This document shows, piece after piece, positions 45,061 to 59,056 of a DNA stretch of 64,000 nt. Position 1 is the first letter of the stretch; every line of letters starts with the position of its first letter. The stretch spans positions 12,052,990 through 12,116,989 of the forward strand of contig NC_132899.1 of NCBI RefSeq assembly GCF_030463535.1. The letters are read 5' to 3'. The notes below the pieces were generated by a model, which ran no database searches, was not told the DNA's origin, and saw only the letters and a program-made list of their open reading frames with translations. Made by a program: the position numbers and the translations under genes. Origin of the DNA: Salminus brasiliensis. Its lineage: Eukaryota > Chordata > Actinopteri > Characiformes > Bryconidae.

Positions 45061-48000
45061 AGTTTGGAGCCAAAATGTTGAAATTGTATATTAAATTATT
45101 GATCTTACAAGTGTGTTGAAAACAAGGAAAAGACTAAAATGGGCAAAGTAGAGGTCGCCAGGGCCAGGACAGAGAATAATAGGAATAGGAATGTAGTCAC
45201 TTTGGTTACAGAAATCACTCGTTATCTTTGTCATGCTCATCCGTATCTTAATCACTATTATGAGAAGTGGCAGAAAAGGTTATTTAACATTAAAACAGTA
45301 TATCAAATTATTATTTTTATGGGGCCTGGTTATCTGGGGCCTCAGGTTGCTGTTTATTTTTGCCCATTGTTAAAACCACCTTGAGTGTTATCAGATACAG
45401 ATTAGAGACCTACTTATTCAACCTAGTTTATTTACTTTCTATTTGACATACTATTTGTGAAAGAATCTGTGATATATATTATTTTATGATGTATTTTATG
45501 ATGGAATCCATGATTTTATTTACATTATTACTACTTATTATGTATGTTAATTGCTTACATTAAAAATTAAATCTTTTAAAAGAATATTTTTTTATTTCAT
45601 TTTATGATGATTACTAAACATTTTTACTCACAAACATATGAATTAATGATTTTCGACGCACAATATGATGAATATATTTAATAAAATATTTTTTTATGTT
45701 TTATTATTACTAACTAGCAGATTTCTGGCCTACAATAAAATATACTATACTATTTTGTTTATTATTATTACTTACTTACTTTTATCTATTATTATAACTT
45801 TAGACACTCTACATTTTTATTTTCTACCTTTGCTACCACACCTGTCTAGGCCTGTGATAATACTGTTCATTACCAGATCCGAAACAACAAAGTTAGTAAC
45901 CTCAATTAAAATGTGTTCACTCTACTGCCTTGCTGTGCTTAATATTGGGATCTGTAGCACCCCACATTGCCCCCTTCTGGTGCTTTGTAGAATCTACGCA
46001 AACTAAGCAGTTTAAGCCTTTAGCCTGTATTTACTTGCCTGTGACTATCTTTAAGTGAGGATCACAAAATGCAGTTGGAGTGGACAAGTGCTGAGAGTTA
46101 AAGCTTCTAGGTGCAGCTACTGTGTAATACAAACCAGCAGGGGAGATGATTGGAGATGCCAGGTCACGCATTTCAAATTGCTGACTGCAACAGTTACATT
46201 CCACCCCTTACTTCTCAGGTACTATGGCATGCTTTCTGTGAATGCTTCTCTCCATTTCTGCCACTCACTTTCATGGTAAAGGGGGAAAGGGAGGGCGGCG
46301 GTCATGTTGCCTTCTGTCCTGTCTTCGTTACGTCTGCCTGTGTGTTTCAGACACCACAACACTTCTTAAGAGACTGGAATGCTGGCAGTGGAGTACCAGA
46401 CAACACCACGCACTAAAGCGATCCATCAGACACACTGTCCTCTCCAGACATGTGGCAGACTACCAATGAATGAGGGGGGCGTGTGTATATGTGTTTGTAA
46501 GCCTGAGTTGAGAGAGTTTATCACTCATCTGAAGGAGATGAAGTTGCCAACAGGAGAATAACACGCTCTACTGCAGAGGTTTCCAACACCACAGTCTTCA
46601 CACCTCCAGACAGACCATAGTTTGGTGGTATTTCAGCATAAAACATGAGTCACATCAGACAAATAAGATCTGTACAATACTGCCCACCCAGCCCAGGTGT
46701 GTTTGGAGGGAGAACAGAACAAATATGGGCTCTACATTCAGCCTTGAAGCTTATAAGCCATAGTTAACTTGCTATAAGGTCCTACACATGAACGATCCTA
46801 CCCATGTAAAATATCCCTGGTCCACACAAACACTTCATTTCTCTTGCTCAGGTGCTGACAGGGAAAGGTCGCCCCTATGTTGTGATCAGGGTAATGCTGA
46901 GCTGAGGAATGGGGTATGACACCAGAGCATGCCAACAGAATTTGCGCCAGTAGACATGCTCAGGCAATAACCACGGTACATTTTCACACATCAGAGACAT
47001 CGCTGATGAAAGCCATCAACTTGTAGGAAATGTTGAGTATTGAGTAGTTAGAGATGTAGTTCTATCTGGACCCTTCAGTCTCAAAGCTGCATTTTACTAT
47101 GTTCTAACTCAGACCACTTAGGTTTAAAAGAAAGACCACTTTCTTTCTTCTGCCAAGCCTATCTCATATTTCCTCATCTATTCTTTCTGTTTGCTGTATT
47201 TAAATGTTTGCAACCCACCACCTCTTGATTTTCTCTGTTTCTTTTGACTACCCCAGTCTCTTAGTTGTGCAGCATGGAAAGAAAGGGGCTGTTTAGCACT
47301 CCAGCCACTCAAGTTCTCAGGCTTTCTTCACTATAACAGGGATACATTCTGCCCTCCATCCACACTGAAATGGCATTTTTGACCTTCATTCTTCTTAAAA
47401 ACATTCAAGTGGACAGAAAATTGTTGCAGAAAAAGTTCAAATGAATGAAAAACCTTGAAAAAGCATTCTGCCTATATATGTTAGTACAGACTAATGCTCG
47501 GAGGCCCTTCCCCTTCTACAATTCTACAATTACCCCTCATACCACAATCATAGTTTGGTCTGAACTTGGGGTGGCCAATAACAAAGTTTTATAGAATCAG
47601 GATCAATTTTGCTATTGTGGTCCACAATATGGTTTTCTGTGCAGTGCTCAAATAACACTGACCAGCTACACTATTCATTAAAGTGTGTGTCCTGTTTAAT
47701 TGGATGGTGTGCAGCACATTCCTAAAAAGAAAAATCAAATGTAAAGAATGGGATGGTATTTAAATCTGCCGCTACTGATACATTTTGTCTGTGTCAAAAA
47801 ATTAGGATAAACATTACATATTGGGATAATGTCTTGATATCATGATGCAATATTTTTTCCATGTCGCCCACCCCTAGTCTGAACTCACATCAGATTAATT
47901 TCTAATGTAAACACTTTCTTCCGTATACCTAAAAATGTAGGTCATCAAAAGAAAAGGGTTTTAAAACTACACTTACACAGGGGTGGGGGTAGGATAAACA

Positions 48001-48150
48001 CACACACACAAAGAAATGCTATTTATGGTATCTCCCCTACCAGATAATACTTACCTAGTAGGGGAGATATCAGGATTTAGAAGGTGGCGAGACTCAGGTT
48101 GTCCTGACCCCTGCAAATTCCCCAAATGTGGGAATCTCGACTGCATAATT
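45061..48150. other. Intergenic, partly very A/T-rich
   Basis: The stretch 45440-45800 is strongly A/T-rich. Text at about 47760-47878 ends GTCGCCCACCCCTAG, which resembles the inverted end of a GGGGTGGGCGAC-type MITE, but the element could not be bounded. No gene was recognised. Confidence 0.4.
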
Positions 48151-48155
48151 GCTGG

Positions 48156-48225
48156 TAGTTGGGCATCCGTGGTTAGAGCACCAGGCTATTGGTGACAGGG
48201 TTGTGAGTTTGATACCTGTTGGCCT
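48156..48225 (+). mobile_element. tRNA-like SINE head, isolated
   Basis: GGGCATCCGTGGTTAGAGCA resembles an A box, and GGTTGTGAGTTTGATACCTG at 48198-48220 a weak B box. The sequence does not fold into a convincing cloverleaf and lacks conserved tRNA positions, so it is read as a SINE head, not a tRNA gene. Confidence 0.45.
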
Positions 48226-48684
48226 CTTTGTAGAAGTTGTTACAAATGGATATAATTGAACTAAACTCATATGACTTTGTTGCACCTACAGAAAATATGT
48301 TTACAGGTGATTCATGGTACTAAAGACCCACTTACTGAGCAGCGGCTACAGGGTCCTTCTGTTTCTGTCTTTTCTGAGTGGAATGGAAGTATGTGAGGGT
48401 AATTTGCAAGAGCAGACCTTCAACAATATTTCTTGGTCATGGGTAAAGGTGCTGAGAGGTCAGATGAGACATGTATGGCTGATGTGGCATAAAAAATTGG
48501 AGCAGATCTACTGCACTGGCAAAAACACACTGAATGGAAATTCTGATAAACCAGTTTATACACTTTGTGGAAACTGCTGTGCTCTCATTTGTGTTAATAT
48601 GTCAATGTGGATGGAATGTTAGAAATGTAGAAATTAATATAGGTACAAATATAACAGGAGTTAAGGGAAAATATCTGCTGAGCC

Positions 48685-48935
48685 AACTCTCATCATCAAG
48701 GCTGGCAGGTAAATCATAAGCATGTCCATAATCACCATCCAAACAAGAGGCCCGCGGCTCAGAACAGAGAATAACACAGCCTTCGCAAGGGGGACTAAAA
48801 ACAAAGCACAGTAAGTGTGAGCTAATGAGTCCCTGATAGGCTCCAGGTGTGAGTGAGTGGTGTGACAGGGCGGAGCCTGGGAAGACAAACAAAACCACAG
48901 CACACCTGCCTTCCAAGCCACAGGGTCCCTAAGCA
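48685..48935. repeat. Possible retroelement fragment, GC-richer than flanks
   Basis: GC-richer than its surroundings, with an internal stretch GGTGTGACAGGGCGGAGCCT near 48858. It has the look of promoter-like repeat DNA from a retroelement. No protein or termini were found, so the class is unknown. Confidence 0.3.
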
Positions 48936-49413
48936 ATACCCTTCACTACTCTTTGACAGACTTTCGACAGTGGCTGAAGGGTACATTTTTTGCAACATTT
49001 TGGAAAGTGATGAAGCTCCTTCCAACTGAACATTATCACTCCCAGTTTGGAGTCACCCTTAAAATGGCCAGTGTAGTCCACTTCACATGGCACAAGTACA
49101 ACTTGTCATGTGCAGTACCACATAGGCCCAGGAGGGGGAGTTTAGGCCAACAAGACTACAGACTTACAGTTCTGTGCAGAAGTGCACTGTGTCATTTCTA
49201 TTAGTCGTTTATTTTAGTGACAGAAAACACAGATTTAATCTAATTACTCAGAGAAACCCCAGCAGCTACTTTGTTTGATTTGGAAATTAGTAACTTTCTG
49301 GGCTTCTTTATCAGCTCCACATCCTTTCAGAATCACAGTCTTCTCTCAGTGGAAGGATGGACAGAAACATCTGCAGAATTTTTTCAGATCTGAAGTGAGA
49401 GTGGAGTTATATT

Positions 49414-49612
49414 TACATTTATGGCATTTAGCTGACGCTCTTATCCAGAGCGACTTACAAGGTGACTCGTATTACAGAGGTGGGTCAGTGTAGTGTTAGG
49501 AGTCTTACCCAAAGACTCTTATTGGTGTAGCACTGCATAGTCAACCAGACTGGGAATCAAACCCCAGTCTCCCACGTGGTGAGCTAGCTCACTAGCAGGT
49601 AGTGATATTATC
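49414..49612 (+). repeat. Dispersed teleost repeat (TTTAGCTGACGCTCTTATCC type)
   Basis: Contains CATTTAGCTGACGCTCTTAT, then CCAGAGCGACTTACA, a motif scattered through many fish genomes. The far end has an eroded tRNA-like string (TGGGAATCAAACCCCAGTCT). Confidence 0.65.
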
Positions 49613-50342
49613 TGTTGCACCACACCAACCATACATATATATATCACTCTCAAAATGCTCTATTTTCCAGGTCTTGCACAGTTGTTAGAGGTAGCATATG
49701 GAATTATTCATTATGTGGAAGTGATTGTTTGCAGTGTCATATCTGAGCATCTCAGAATGATGAAGTGAATGACTTACTTAATGGCTGTTTGACGGGAAAT
49801 TAAACTGTGTAAAGAAGCAAAACCGAAGGGTAACAATATTGTGACATTCTGTCTCAGGACAAACCTGAGGCCTAGTTTCCTGTGCCACTTTTTTTGTGGA
49901 GGCATAGGCCATTAAGCAGTCCAGTGTGCACACAGTTATCCTGTTTATTGTCCCTATTTTTTTCTTTGTGTTTTGAACCACAAATGTTAAGTGCCAGGCG
50001 TTCAGCTGAAACACTGGATCCTTCAGCCCTCTTTCACCTGTGGCAAACTACGGCCTGGTCGAGACTGCATGGAATTTTAAAATTGTGAAACACTGCAGAT
50101 TAATCGAAAACTAGGTTTAATTTCTGTCCAGTTCAACTATACCAGAATGTTAGAATGAAAGTCCACGCAGAAAGATCCTGTCAATAAGATCTGCATTAAG
50201 TGAGTGAGAAATCAGCTAATACCAGAACTGAGAACCATGACAATTTTGCTAACAAGTAAAACAAACATGAAAAACAAACTGAAGGAAATCATATAAAGCA
50301 TATATGGCCATGTATTCATTTACATGTTCCAAAACAGGACTA

Positions 50343-50663
50343 CTGCGGGAGTGAGGCGCCACCCCACACCTGCGTCCGTGCGGGCTAACGAGCCAGGTGA
50401 AAGGGCATGCTCAGGCACCCACGGGACAGGAACACGGAGAGCACGCGACACGGACTGAGCCGCCAAGGACCTCCTAGTTAAGTACACGTGTGTGAAGACT
50501 GATGGAGTCCGAGTAGGGCCGCTATGTTTCTTTAAGTTTTCGTGTGGGTGTGGTGGAGGGTGTGTATAAATAAAGGTATGTGTGTCTCTGAGCCCCGCTG
50601 CCTACCAGGTCACGGTGGCCACGCCCCTTTCCTTAGGGGTCGTGTCTACTACTTATACTTACA
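50343..50663 (+). mobile_element. Candidate solo LTR
   Basis: A GC-rich 321-base block in A/T-rich DNA, beginning CTGCGGGAGTGAGGCGCCAC and ending TACTTACA. It is flanked by a 5-base direct repeat GACTA (50338-50342 and 50664-50668). Near 50566 GTATAAATAAAGG combines TATA-like and poly(A)-like signals, followed by a CT/GC-rich tail, as in LTRs. No internal retrovirus-like genes were seen. The first base being C and not T is a weakness. Confidence 0.4.
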
Positions 50664-50997
50664 GACTAAAATAATAACAGAAGACTATTGCAGAGGAGCC
50701 ATCACAATAATAACATTATCAACCTATCCTTCTAATGCTACTGACTGGTGCAGAAATGCCATCATTCAGTTATTACATATATTTACATTTATTTATTTAT
50801 TTATTTATTTTATTTTTATTGAGATATTTTCAGTTCAGAAAATATGTAAAGCTATATTCTTTATTTATCTTAGCAGAAGGCACTGCATTAAAGGCACTGG
50901 ACTTTACATTACATTACTGTTGAGACTGAGTTAGCCTGGCAAGCTAATGTTGGCTGAAAAGGTTTTGTTATTGATGAAGTAAGACTACTTGTTGTTC

Positions 50998-51109
<112 letters not shown>

Positions 51110-51236
51110 GCAGCTGCAGGTTTTCATTCCAATCAGGCAGAATCACCTGGTTCCACTCTTTTAATCAGTTGGTCTCATTCTTCCAACAATGTATTTTGTG
51201 CCCCTGCTTGGTTGGAATAAAATCCTGCAGCCTTAT
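51110..51236. mobile_element. Palindromic dispersed repeat next to a microsatellite
   Basis: The left arm GCTGCAGGTTTTCATTCCAA, then TCAGGCAG, pairs with the right arm CTGCTTGGTTGGAATAAAAT, then CCTGCAGCC. This foldback repeat is common in fish DNA. Confidence 0.6.
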
Positions 51237-52265
51237 TTATCATTGATTGGAGATCCTGTGTTATATTGTGACTTTTTGTTTGTTTGTTTGTTTGTTTTTT
51301 GCTTGAATTCAGCAAGAGTTGCAGTACTCGGATCAAACGGCAGATGGCAGCATCCTAACACTTTACTCTCCTGTAAGTAAGTGTAAAGTTTTTATTTGTG
51401 AAATGTCAGCTGTTTATGGCTGACATATCCAGCTAATTTACATTTACCAAAAGCAGCAACACTTCACTAATCCAGTATGAGTCAGCGAAACAGTGACAGG
51501 CTGCGGCATTTGTCACTCCGTAATCACACAAACTGTGATTGTGAAATTGCTGAAACAATGTTAATATGTGCTAAATGCTTGGACAAATGTGCCTCTGACT
51601 GTTACTCATGGCCTCTCAGCAACAAACAGAAATCACAGTAGGTGGACTAGATGACTGTCAAACATGCATTTTGATTTATTCATCAGATGCACAAGATCCA
51701 GCTGCTACCTTTGACAGCATATTGTAGTTTTAAATGCTGGTGGTTTGGGGAATGTGATTTCCATAATAAAGCAGTTATAGAAAAAATGAAAAAGGACCCA
51801 CATGCTAAGTACTATGTGGTGGACTGGTGCTCTGTCCAGGAGATATTCTTGCTTTGCACCCAGTGATTCCAGGTTGGCTCTGGACCCACCATGACCCTAA
51901 TCTGAAAGAAGCAGATAAGAAAACTAAATGAGGGTGTACGTATGACTTTTGTGTGGTTTTATGTACCAAAAACAAGTTAGTTATTGTTGCCTGGCTGGTT
52001 TCCAACCTGTCCTCATCCCTTATAGAATTAAACAGGTTTATTAAGATCTGCTCTGATTGTCTGCCTTGTATTGTGCTTCATTTAAAGAGGCCAGAGATGA
52101 AACAGTCCTTATGACTTCAGTGTAAAGGGGTGCGGTTAAACTGGCGTTGGCTAATTAGCAGATATACAGTATGTTTCATTCCAAAAGTACAGAAGTACAG
52201 ACTGGGTAGTGAACAGTGGATTTTAATACTCTAACATGCTACTTTTTAACACACTGTTTACACTT
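51237..52265. other. Intergenic with a SINE tail fragment
   Basis: The stretch 51820-51930 (GGTGGACTGGTGCTCTGTCC, CACCCAGTGATTCCAGGTTG, AGAAGCAGATAAGA) is the 3' part of the SINE-like repeat seen at 57970-58270. The rest is unassigned. Confidence 0.55.
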
Positions 52266-52278
52266 TTACTTTAAAAAG

Positions 52279-52327
52279 ATGTGTGTGTGTGTGTGTGTGT
52301 ATGTATATGTATGTATGTATGTATGTA

Positions 52328-52359
<32 letters not shown>

Positions 52360-52375
52360 ATGTGTGTGTGTGTAT
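52279..52375. repeat. Compound (GT)n(TATG)n(TA)n microsatellite
   Basis: Runs of GT, ATGT and TA units alternate for about 100 bases. Confidence 0.95.
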
Positions 52376-55300
52376 GTGTGTATTTTTTAGGGATATAAAT
52401 ATTTAACTTGAAAAAGTTGCTCTTGTAAATGAAATTCCATGTATATATATTTTTATTATTATTCCCTTAAGCTGCACAAAAGATGTAGATGATCCACTTG
52501 TGAATACATCAGCATGGCCCAGTGCCACATATTTATGAACGTCATATTGCCTCCTACATTCCCTTTAACTACTTATAGAATGCATAATATACCATCACTG
52601 TCATGAAAAAAAAACTTTTTCACAACACTGCAGTTGTTCTTTACATTGTAGCAAACTTTCATGAAGAACGGACCAATAGAAATGCTCCAAAAATGTCATA
52701 AAATCTATTTGCACTGATTTTTCCTTCTCCTGTAAAGCTGTCATTTACATACAAGGTTTTTCTGTGACCGTGATGACACTCCTGGTTTAACATTCTGCTC
52801 TTCTAAATGCACAGATGGCCTTGGAAAACACCATATTGTGGCTTAAACTGATTTCTAATGGTTGTTTTTTCACCAGACCCGAGAGATAGTGATTATTTAA
52901 TTCATACCCAGAGTTCAATGCAACTACCCGTTCTGTGTGACACTGTAAATAGAGGAGTGGAACTATGTTCTCAGAGCTGTGTGTTATGCATGCATACACT
53001 CTGTGGGTTCTGCAACACAGAACCCTTATATATACCTTGAGCTACATTGCTTTTGAATGGGATCCTGCTCAGCAGTTCCACATGTGCACTTTGTTTAACA
53101 TCGCTGTGCAGTGTGACATTTGACTCTGGGTTTACCTCTGCTCATAATTCTTCACCAGGATGGATATACTGGGTCTCCAGTGTAATTAAGAAGTGGATAG
53201 AGCCCTCACGGTCATTGTTGGGTGGGAGTCGTAGTTTCTGAACGTTTGCTACAGGGGGACTGTGATATTAATGCCTTTCTTGAAGGTTAAAAGCTGCCAG
53301 TAAAACTTTGTAGTGATGTCACTTTTGGTTCTCTCAAAAACCTTAGGTTTCAATTGAGTTTTTTTTTTTTTTTTTTTAAGAAACAAATTGTATAAATAGG
53401 GTATACATTACATATATAAAAAAAGATATGGGACCCTTAAGGAAGGAATTTTATCCTCTATTTGTCCTTTACAATTTAACAGGCTGTTTTTGTTATTGTG
53501 ACTACACAAGCCCAGGCAAAGGAGCACTGAAACAAAGGGAATACTTACTTATACACAAGACTAGATAGAAACACCTGGGACAGATGACAAGGGAGCAGGG
53601 CTACTGTTACGACCTATACCTCACACTTCCCACAATAGCAAAGACTGTAAAGGTAGACCGGCAGCACTTGCATTTTAAACATGGCTGTATTCCCTGGTTT
53701 TCTGTTCTTTGACAGATTTAAGACCTGTGCAAGAGACCAACAGTAGCCTGTACTTTGCAAAGGACTGATAAAGCAACAGGCTTTAGAGTTGGGCTTAATG
53801 TAACAGTTGAGGAGATGAACCAGTGAAAAACTGTGTGTAACCAGATCTGAGGTACATTTTCTGAGGTGTGTCAGCAGTGTTACCCAATCAGCAGCGAGGA
53901 GCAGAGTACACAATGGACTCTAATAAAGTCCTCTACTCATGCCGCTTGGTGTACACAGCAGAGTGTTCAGATGTTTTGCTATGTTTTATCTGGGCTGAAC
54001 CTGCTCAGGTGTGCCTCCTGATCAGAATCAGGTGAGAGGGTGGACTTGGCAAGGGCGTGGCCAGTCCAAATGTCAACACAGGGCCTTGTCCCTGAGGCGT
54101 ACTGCACGTTGAGTAGCTATATGCAACAAATGTGTCATTTAAATATGTGCTTATATTATTCAGGTGATCAAGCTTCTTATTAAAGACAACAGTGGAGCAG
54201 CACAGTTTGCTAGTTAGTAACATTAATAACATTAGTGGGTTTTTTGGGGGGTTTTTTTAATGACCGTTAACTCCCTTGAGCTTGTCTTTTACAGTCATTT
54301 AAAGCTTTGGGCAATAGAACAGTCAGTCACTGTTGTAAACAGAGCAGCAACACTGTCATTATTTTGACCCAATAGGGCTAATGCGTTATTTTCTGGCTCA
54401 AACACACTGTCATGGAGCTGCAGGACACTGTCCAGAACTGGTGCACAATGAATGAGAGCGGTTAACTGTGAATCGACAGAGAATCCTGGTAGGTCTACTG
54501 GTAGGTCTGGCAGGTCTGGTAGGTCTAATGAGCAAAAAGAGAGACCAATCAGGTGTCACCATTTTTCCATACGTCTGTCTCTGACTTACTCTGTCTGTCT
54601 GTCTGTCTGTCATTACTGTTTGTTTCATTTTTCTTCTCCGATTTTTGGCAAAGGGATGTGATCACTTTGCGATATTAAACATTTTCCGTCCATCTTCTCT
54701 ACGCAACAACTCCTTGTTATTTTTACTCTCTGGTGTGAAGAGTGCTGCATTTTGTTGCTTTCTGCCCCCTGCATGCGGGCACACCTCTGTGATGACGTTT
54801 AGCAGAAACCTGTCTATATACAGATCTACAGAATTCCAATTTCCAGGATATTGTATGTAATTTGCAAGTGTCAGGGAGCCGCTATCAGTATGAAGGTGAG
54901 GTCTGACAACATGTAATGCTAAAAAACAAATGAAACATGTATTGTAACTTGAAAAGCAAGTCCAAGCAAAAATACAAAAAAAGCTAGCCTGAGCCCCTGT
55001 GCTAACCAAATAACAGAATAACCAGGCTTAGGAGCCCACCCCTACTATTCTAATGTTTACAACAATTTAGCTTTAGAAAGAAAATATGAATACAGCCCCA
55101 AGCACAAGAATAGACATAACTCTCGATCCAGGTATATTATCATATACTCCACACAAGTAGAAACACTGATAATGAGACAGGGCAAGTGCAGAGACATAGA
55201 CCAAAATGGAAACTGCAAAACACATGAACTCGAGGCACATGGGGAACATAAACAAGTACCATAGACAAAGACAGGGGCAAGGCTGTGCTGAGTGTGTGGT

Positions 55301-57083
55301 ACAAACTTTACCTGTGTTCAAAGCAAAGGAATCTGTGTGTTTCATTATGTGAACTATTTAAAGCACTTGGCCCTGTGTAATTTATAGCATTATGGCCATA
55401 AAATTACATAATGTAACATAACACTGTTGGAGTGAATGAGAGAAGGAAGAGAATGAAGGGGATGGACATCTGACATTTTGACACTGTTATGAACTTCTCA
55501 AATAACGATAAGAGATGATGGACAGGGTTACAGTAACTTAAGTAGGATGACCTAAAGTTCCAAAGCCAGACTCGAAGATGCAATACCAAGCCAGAATCAC
55601 TTGATGTCAGAGCTGTGCTGGTGAGACAGGAATGAGCATTGGTGCTGTCTCTGTGGGATTCGGTGGACAGCCGCTATAGGAGACTATAGAAGACTCGCTG
55701 AGTGAAGCATAAATCCTTCTTTCACTGAAATACTTGCCAGAGATGTGGGGAGGTGGGAGTGGCTGGCTCAACTGCATTGTGACCCCATTTACTGCAGGAG
55801 TAGGATACGGGAAGTGGAACATGCACGCACTTGGAGCATCCTTGCATGCGTCCACCTGTGATCTCAGCTCCTCCTACAACTAAGAGTACACCATCAAGGA
55901 CAGACCAGGGCTTTTGCACATAATTTCTCTGCAGGAAGTCTTTTTTACTTCTGAAAATGCCTCACAGCTCTTAGCATGTCTCTCACTTTTCCTCTCTCCA
56001 TTCAATCTTGAAACTCCTTCAACGTGCAGTCGGGTGCTGTATGCGCAGTGGCGTGTGCTCAGAAGAAAATCAAGTGGGTGGCAGCTAGAGTATTTATCTT
56101 GGAGATTTCATCTTGCACAAACACAGCACTCTGTGTATGCACACGGTGTACAGTGCTGATGCGTCTCAAGGCCAACCTGTCCTTTGAGCAAGCCAGGGAC
56201 AGGGACTGGCCAGGCTAGTCCAGCTCAGAACTTTATGGTGCTTTTGCGGTCAGTGCTGGTTGCAGTGTTGTCAGCACTGGTTGTTTCTGATGGAGGCCAG
56301 ACAGGCCTGCGAGGGTGGGTGTGTGTATGCACTCTCTGCAGTGCCCCAGCGCAGTCAGGTGGCCTGCATTCATGCGGGTGGTGGCCTGCTGCAGAGCCTT
56401 GGAGCAGGGCCAGAAGCTAGGGTTTGGATGCAATGATCAGAACTGCTGCTGCCATGACAGGGCAAAGCGAGGAGCCACTGCAGGGGATTAAATCATTATC
56501 CCCTGGACACAAACGGCGAACCGCAAAGCACTTTGATAAAGTTTGGCCCTCTGCTGCTTTTTATGGAAACTAAAGTAAGCATGGTAATGATTTAACCCTA
56601 ATTTTCTCAATTACAGACATTAAAACACAGGGAAGAAAATGTGCAGTATTAGCTACATACAAAATTAGATGGGAATTGGCATTTTTTTGATCTTGTGCTC
56701 CCCCTACATTCAGGAAGCATAATTTGCGCTTTAAGACACAAGAAGACACAGCACAGCATTTCTAGATAGGCAAAGAAATACAAAACGGTCACTGAAAGTG
56801 AAAGAAGCAGGGTGGACTGAGGTACAAATGCTACATACTGTTGTTTTAATGCATGATTATGATTATTATTATAAATGACAGGTGATCTTATAATGGTAAT
56901 AAATGTGCTTTCAGCTGTTAATCCAAGACAAAATATGCCAGTTTAATAACATTACATATTAGACCTAAACAAGCCAATCTAGAGCTAATGCTATCTACAT
57001 TAACCGATGCTGACACCAAACGACATTCCAAGCGAGTTCACTGTTGCAGAAAATATTCTAATATCAGAATAAAATGACATTAG
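52376..57083. other. Intergenic, no recognised gene
   Basis: Contains only short simple repeats, for example poly(T) near 53360 and a (CTGT)n run near 54595. No protein similarity was recognised in any frame. Confidence 0.4.
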
Positions 57084-57260
57084 TCTTGCTAGAGATGGAG
57101 CATTCTACCATCGTCTTGATCGTTTGGTATAAGGTGGTCAGGATGGTCTTTTCCCGTGTATAATATTATCCCAGGTTTTTAAGTCTTGATTCATGCAAAC
57201 TGTGATATGGACATTGTTAATAACCAATAGGTGAGCCCCCCCAGCACCAAACAGGAGGCA
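57084..57260 (+). repeat. Dispersed repeat, copy 1 of a pair
   Basis: Shares GTTTGGTATAAGGTGGTCAG, CATGCAAACTGTGATATGGA and CCAATAGGTGAGCCCCCCCA with 63781-64000. Class unknown; no terminal repeats were recognised. Confidence 0.7.
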
Positions 57261-57971
57261 GCAAAAGTGACTACAAATCTTTGTTGGGTGGATAAGACAT
57301 GGAGGAGGCTCAGCGGAGACCTTGTAAAATACATAAATAAAATAATAGGGAAATAATACAATAAAATTCAAATTACTAATAAAATAAACAAAAACCTAAA
57401 TAAGAAAACAAAGGAAATGATCTCAAAAGGAATCTAGTTACAGTTATGTGACTCTGCAAGATCACTATTTCAGCAGTCTTTGCAAAATCATAGTGACTAC
57501 AAGCTCTGTTTAGCTATGAGTGAGTGTCAGACTTTAGTCTTTTAAAAGTATTTCAGTATTTAAGTCTTCTAGTGTATGGTTAGCATTTGCTGACTGTCAG
57601 TAGTGAAGTAGTGAAGCTGATTGTAAGGCAACTGCCATTTGCATTACAAATCTAGCACATTTAACTTTGTTTTCCATTTTGTTCTGAAAGCAAAATACAG
57701 CCAGTCAAGCCAAGCAAGATACAAACTCACAATCTCTACCTCACAATCCATGTGCAAACTTGAATGTCTCTGTGAAGAGTTTAGTTAACTCCAAAGCTTT
57801 GGAATTCTCAAATGTCTAGGGCTTGGCTCCCAGCCATACTAACATTGGTTCTTTATGAAGGGCTATACACATGCATACAGTCCTGCTAGAAAGTTTGTGA
57901 ACCATTTACAGTTGCTAGTTCTGTATTTCTCCAGAAATATGTCCCATAACACTGTTTTGGTTTGTAACAAT

Positions 57972-58270
57972 GCTGCATGGTGGCACTGCAGAGAGTGTGT
58001 GCATGTCCCACCACTCCAGAGACCTGGGGTTGTGGGTTCAATCCCCACTCTTGTTTGGTGTGTTTCTTCCAATGTTTGTGTGGGTTTCCTCCCACCTCCC
58101 AAAAATGCACATGGTAGGTGAATTGGCTATTCTGAATTGCCCCTAAGTGTGAGAGTGTAAATGAATGCTTGTGTGTGTGCCCCTGCAAACGACTGGTCCC
58201 CTGTCAGGGTGTATTTCTGCCCTGTGCCTACTGATTCCGGGTAGGTTCAGAATCCACCATGACCATGATG
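57972..58270 (+). mobile_element. SINE-like repeat, best-preserved copy
   Basis: Head GCATGGTGGCACTGCAGAGA, B-box-like GGGTTCAATCCCC at 58035-58047, GTGTGGGTTTCCTCCCACCT, ATGGTAGGTGAATTGGCTAT, and tail CCTACTGATTCCGGGTAGGT. The order matches the copies at 23766 and 29559. Confidence 0.75.
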
Positions 58271-58602
58271 AATGGTTTTGTAATCTCTTTTCTGAGATCC
58301 TCAACCATCTCTTCAATGCTAATTGTTCTCAATACATAAATATAAAACCTTAATGCTTTGCATTCATTGTTTTTTTTAATTGAGGTTTTCTTATCTATTT
58401 AGATCCCATCAGATATATATCATCACTTTTCAGCTCACATTCATGCAGAAATACAATATGATATGATACAAGTTCTAGGAACATACCTGGCCATTAATAC
58501 AGTTTTTTTTGTTGCTGCTGCACTACTATACAGTAATTGTCTGTCTGCATTATTCAGTCTCACTCAATATTTTTTGCAAAATTAAGGGTGTTAACAAGGA
58601 GT

Positions 58603-58830
58603 TTGTTCCCCTTTTACTGCAGAAATAGCTTCTGCTCTTCTGGGAAGGCTTTTTACTAGATGTTGGAACATTACTGTGAAGATTTGACCCCATTCAGGCA
58701 CAAGAGCATTAGTGAGGTCAGGTCCTCATGGTGGGTGATTAGCTCTGGATCACAAACTCTACTTCAACTCATCCTAACAGTATTGCAAGCTGCTTAGCCA
58801 CTCTGGAAAACATAGTTGTCCTAAATTCAT
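58603..58830 (+). mobile_element. Tc1-type MITE fragment, copy J
   Basis: The family body (GTTGGAACATTACTGTGAAG, GCATTAGTGAGGTCAGGTCC) is present without terminal repeats. Confidence 0.6.
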
Positions 58831-58986
58831 GTATAATAAGAGGTTTCTTTTTTTGGAGAGTACTTTTGGAGTAAACTGTACCATATAATAATAAGTCATT
58901 GCCAATGCAATGTCTGTATTTATGTATATAACATGTATTGTGTTCAACAATGGCTGCTGAATTGATTAATGGGACCTCTGGAAAGT

Positions 58987-58989
<3 letters not shown>

Positions 58990-59056
<67 letters not shown>
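58990..59056. repeat. (GT)n microsatellite, left flank of the Tc1 insertion
   Basis: About 30 GT units end in TATATA, where the Tc1 element begins. The right flank resumes with TATG and TA units (60663-60715), so the transposon split one compound microsatellite. Confidence 0.95.

Noticed and set aside
48156-48225. Possible tRNA gene
   Set aside because: It has an A-box-like and a weak B-box-like string but no convincing cloverleaf or acceptor stem, so it is treated as a SINE head.
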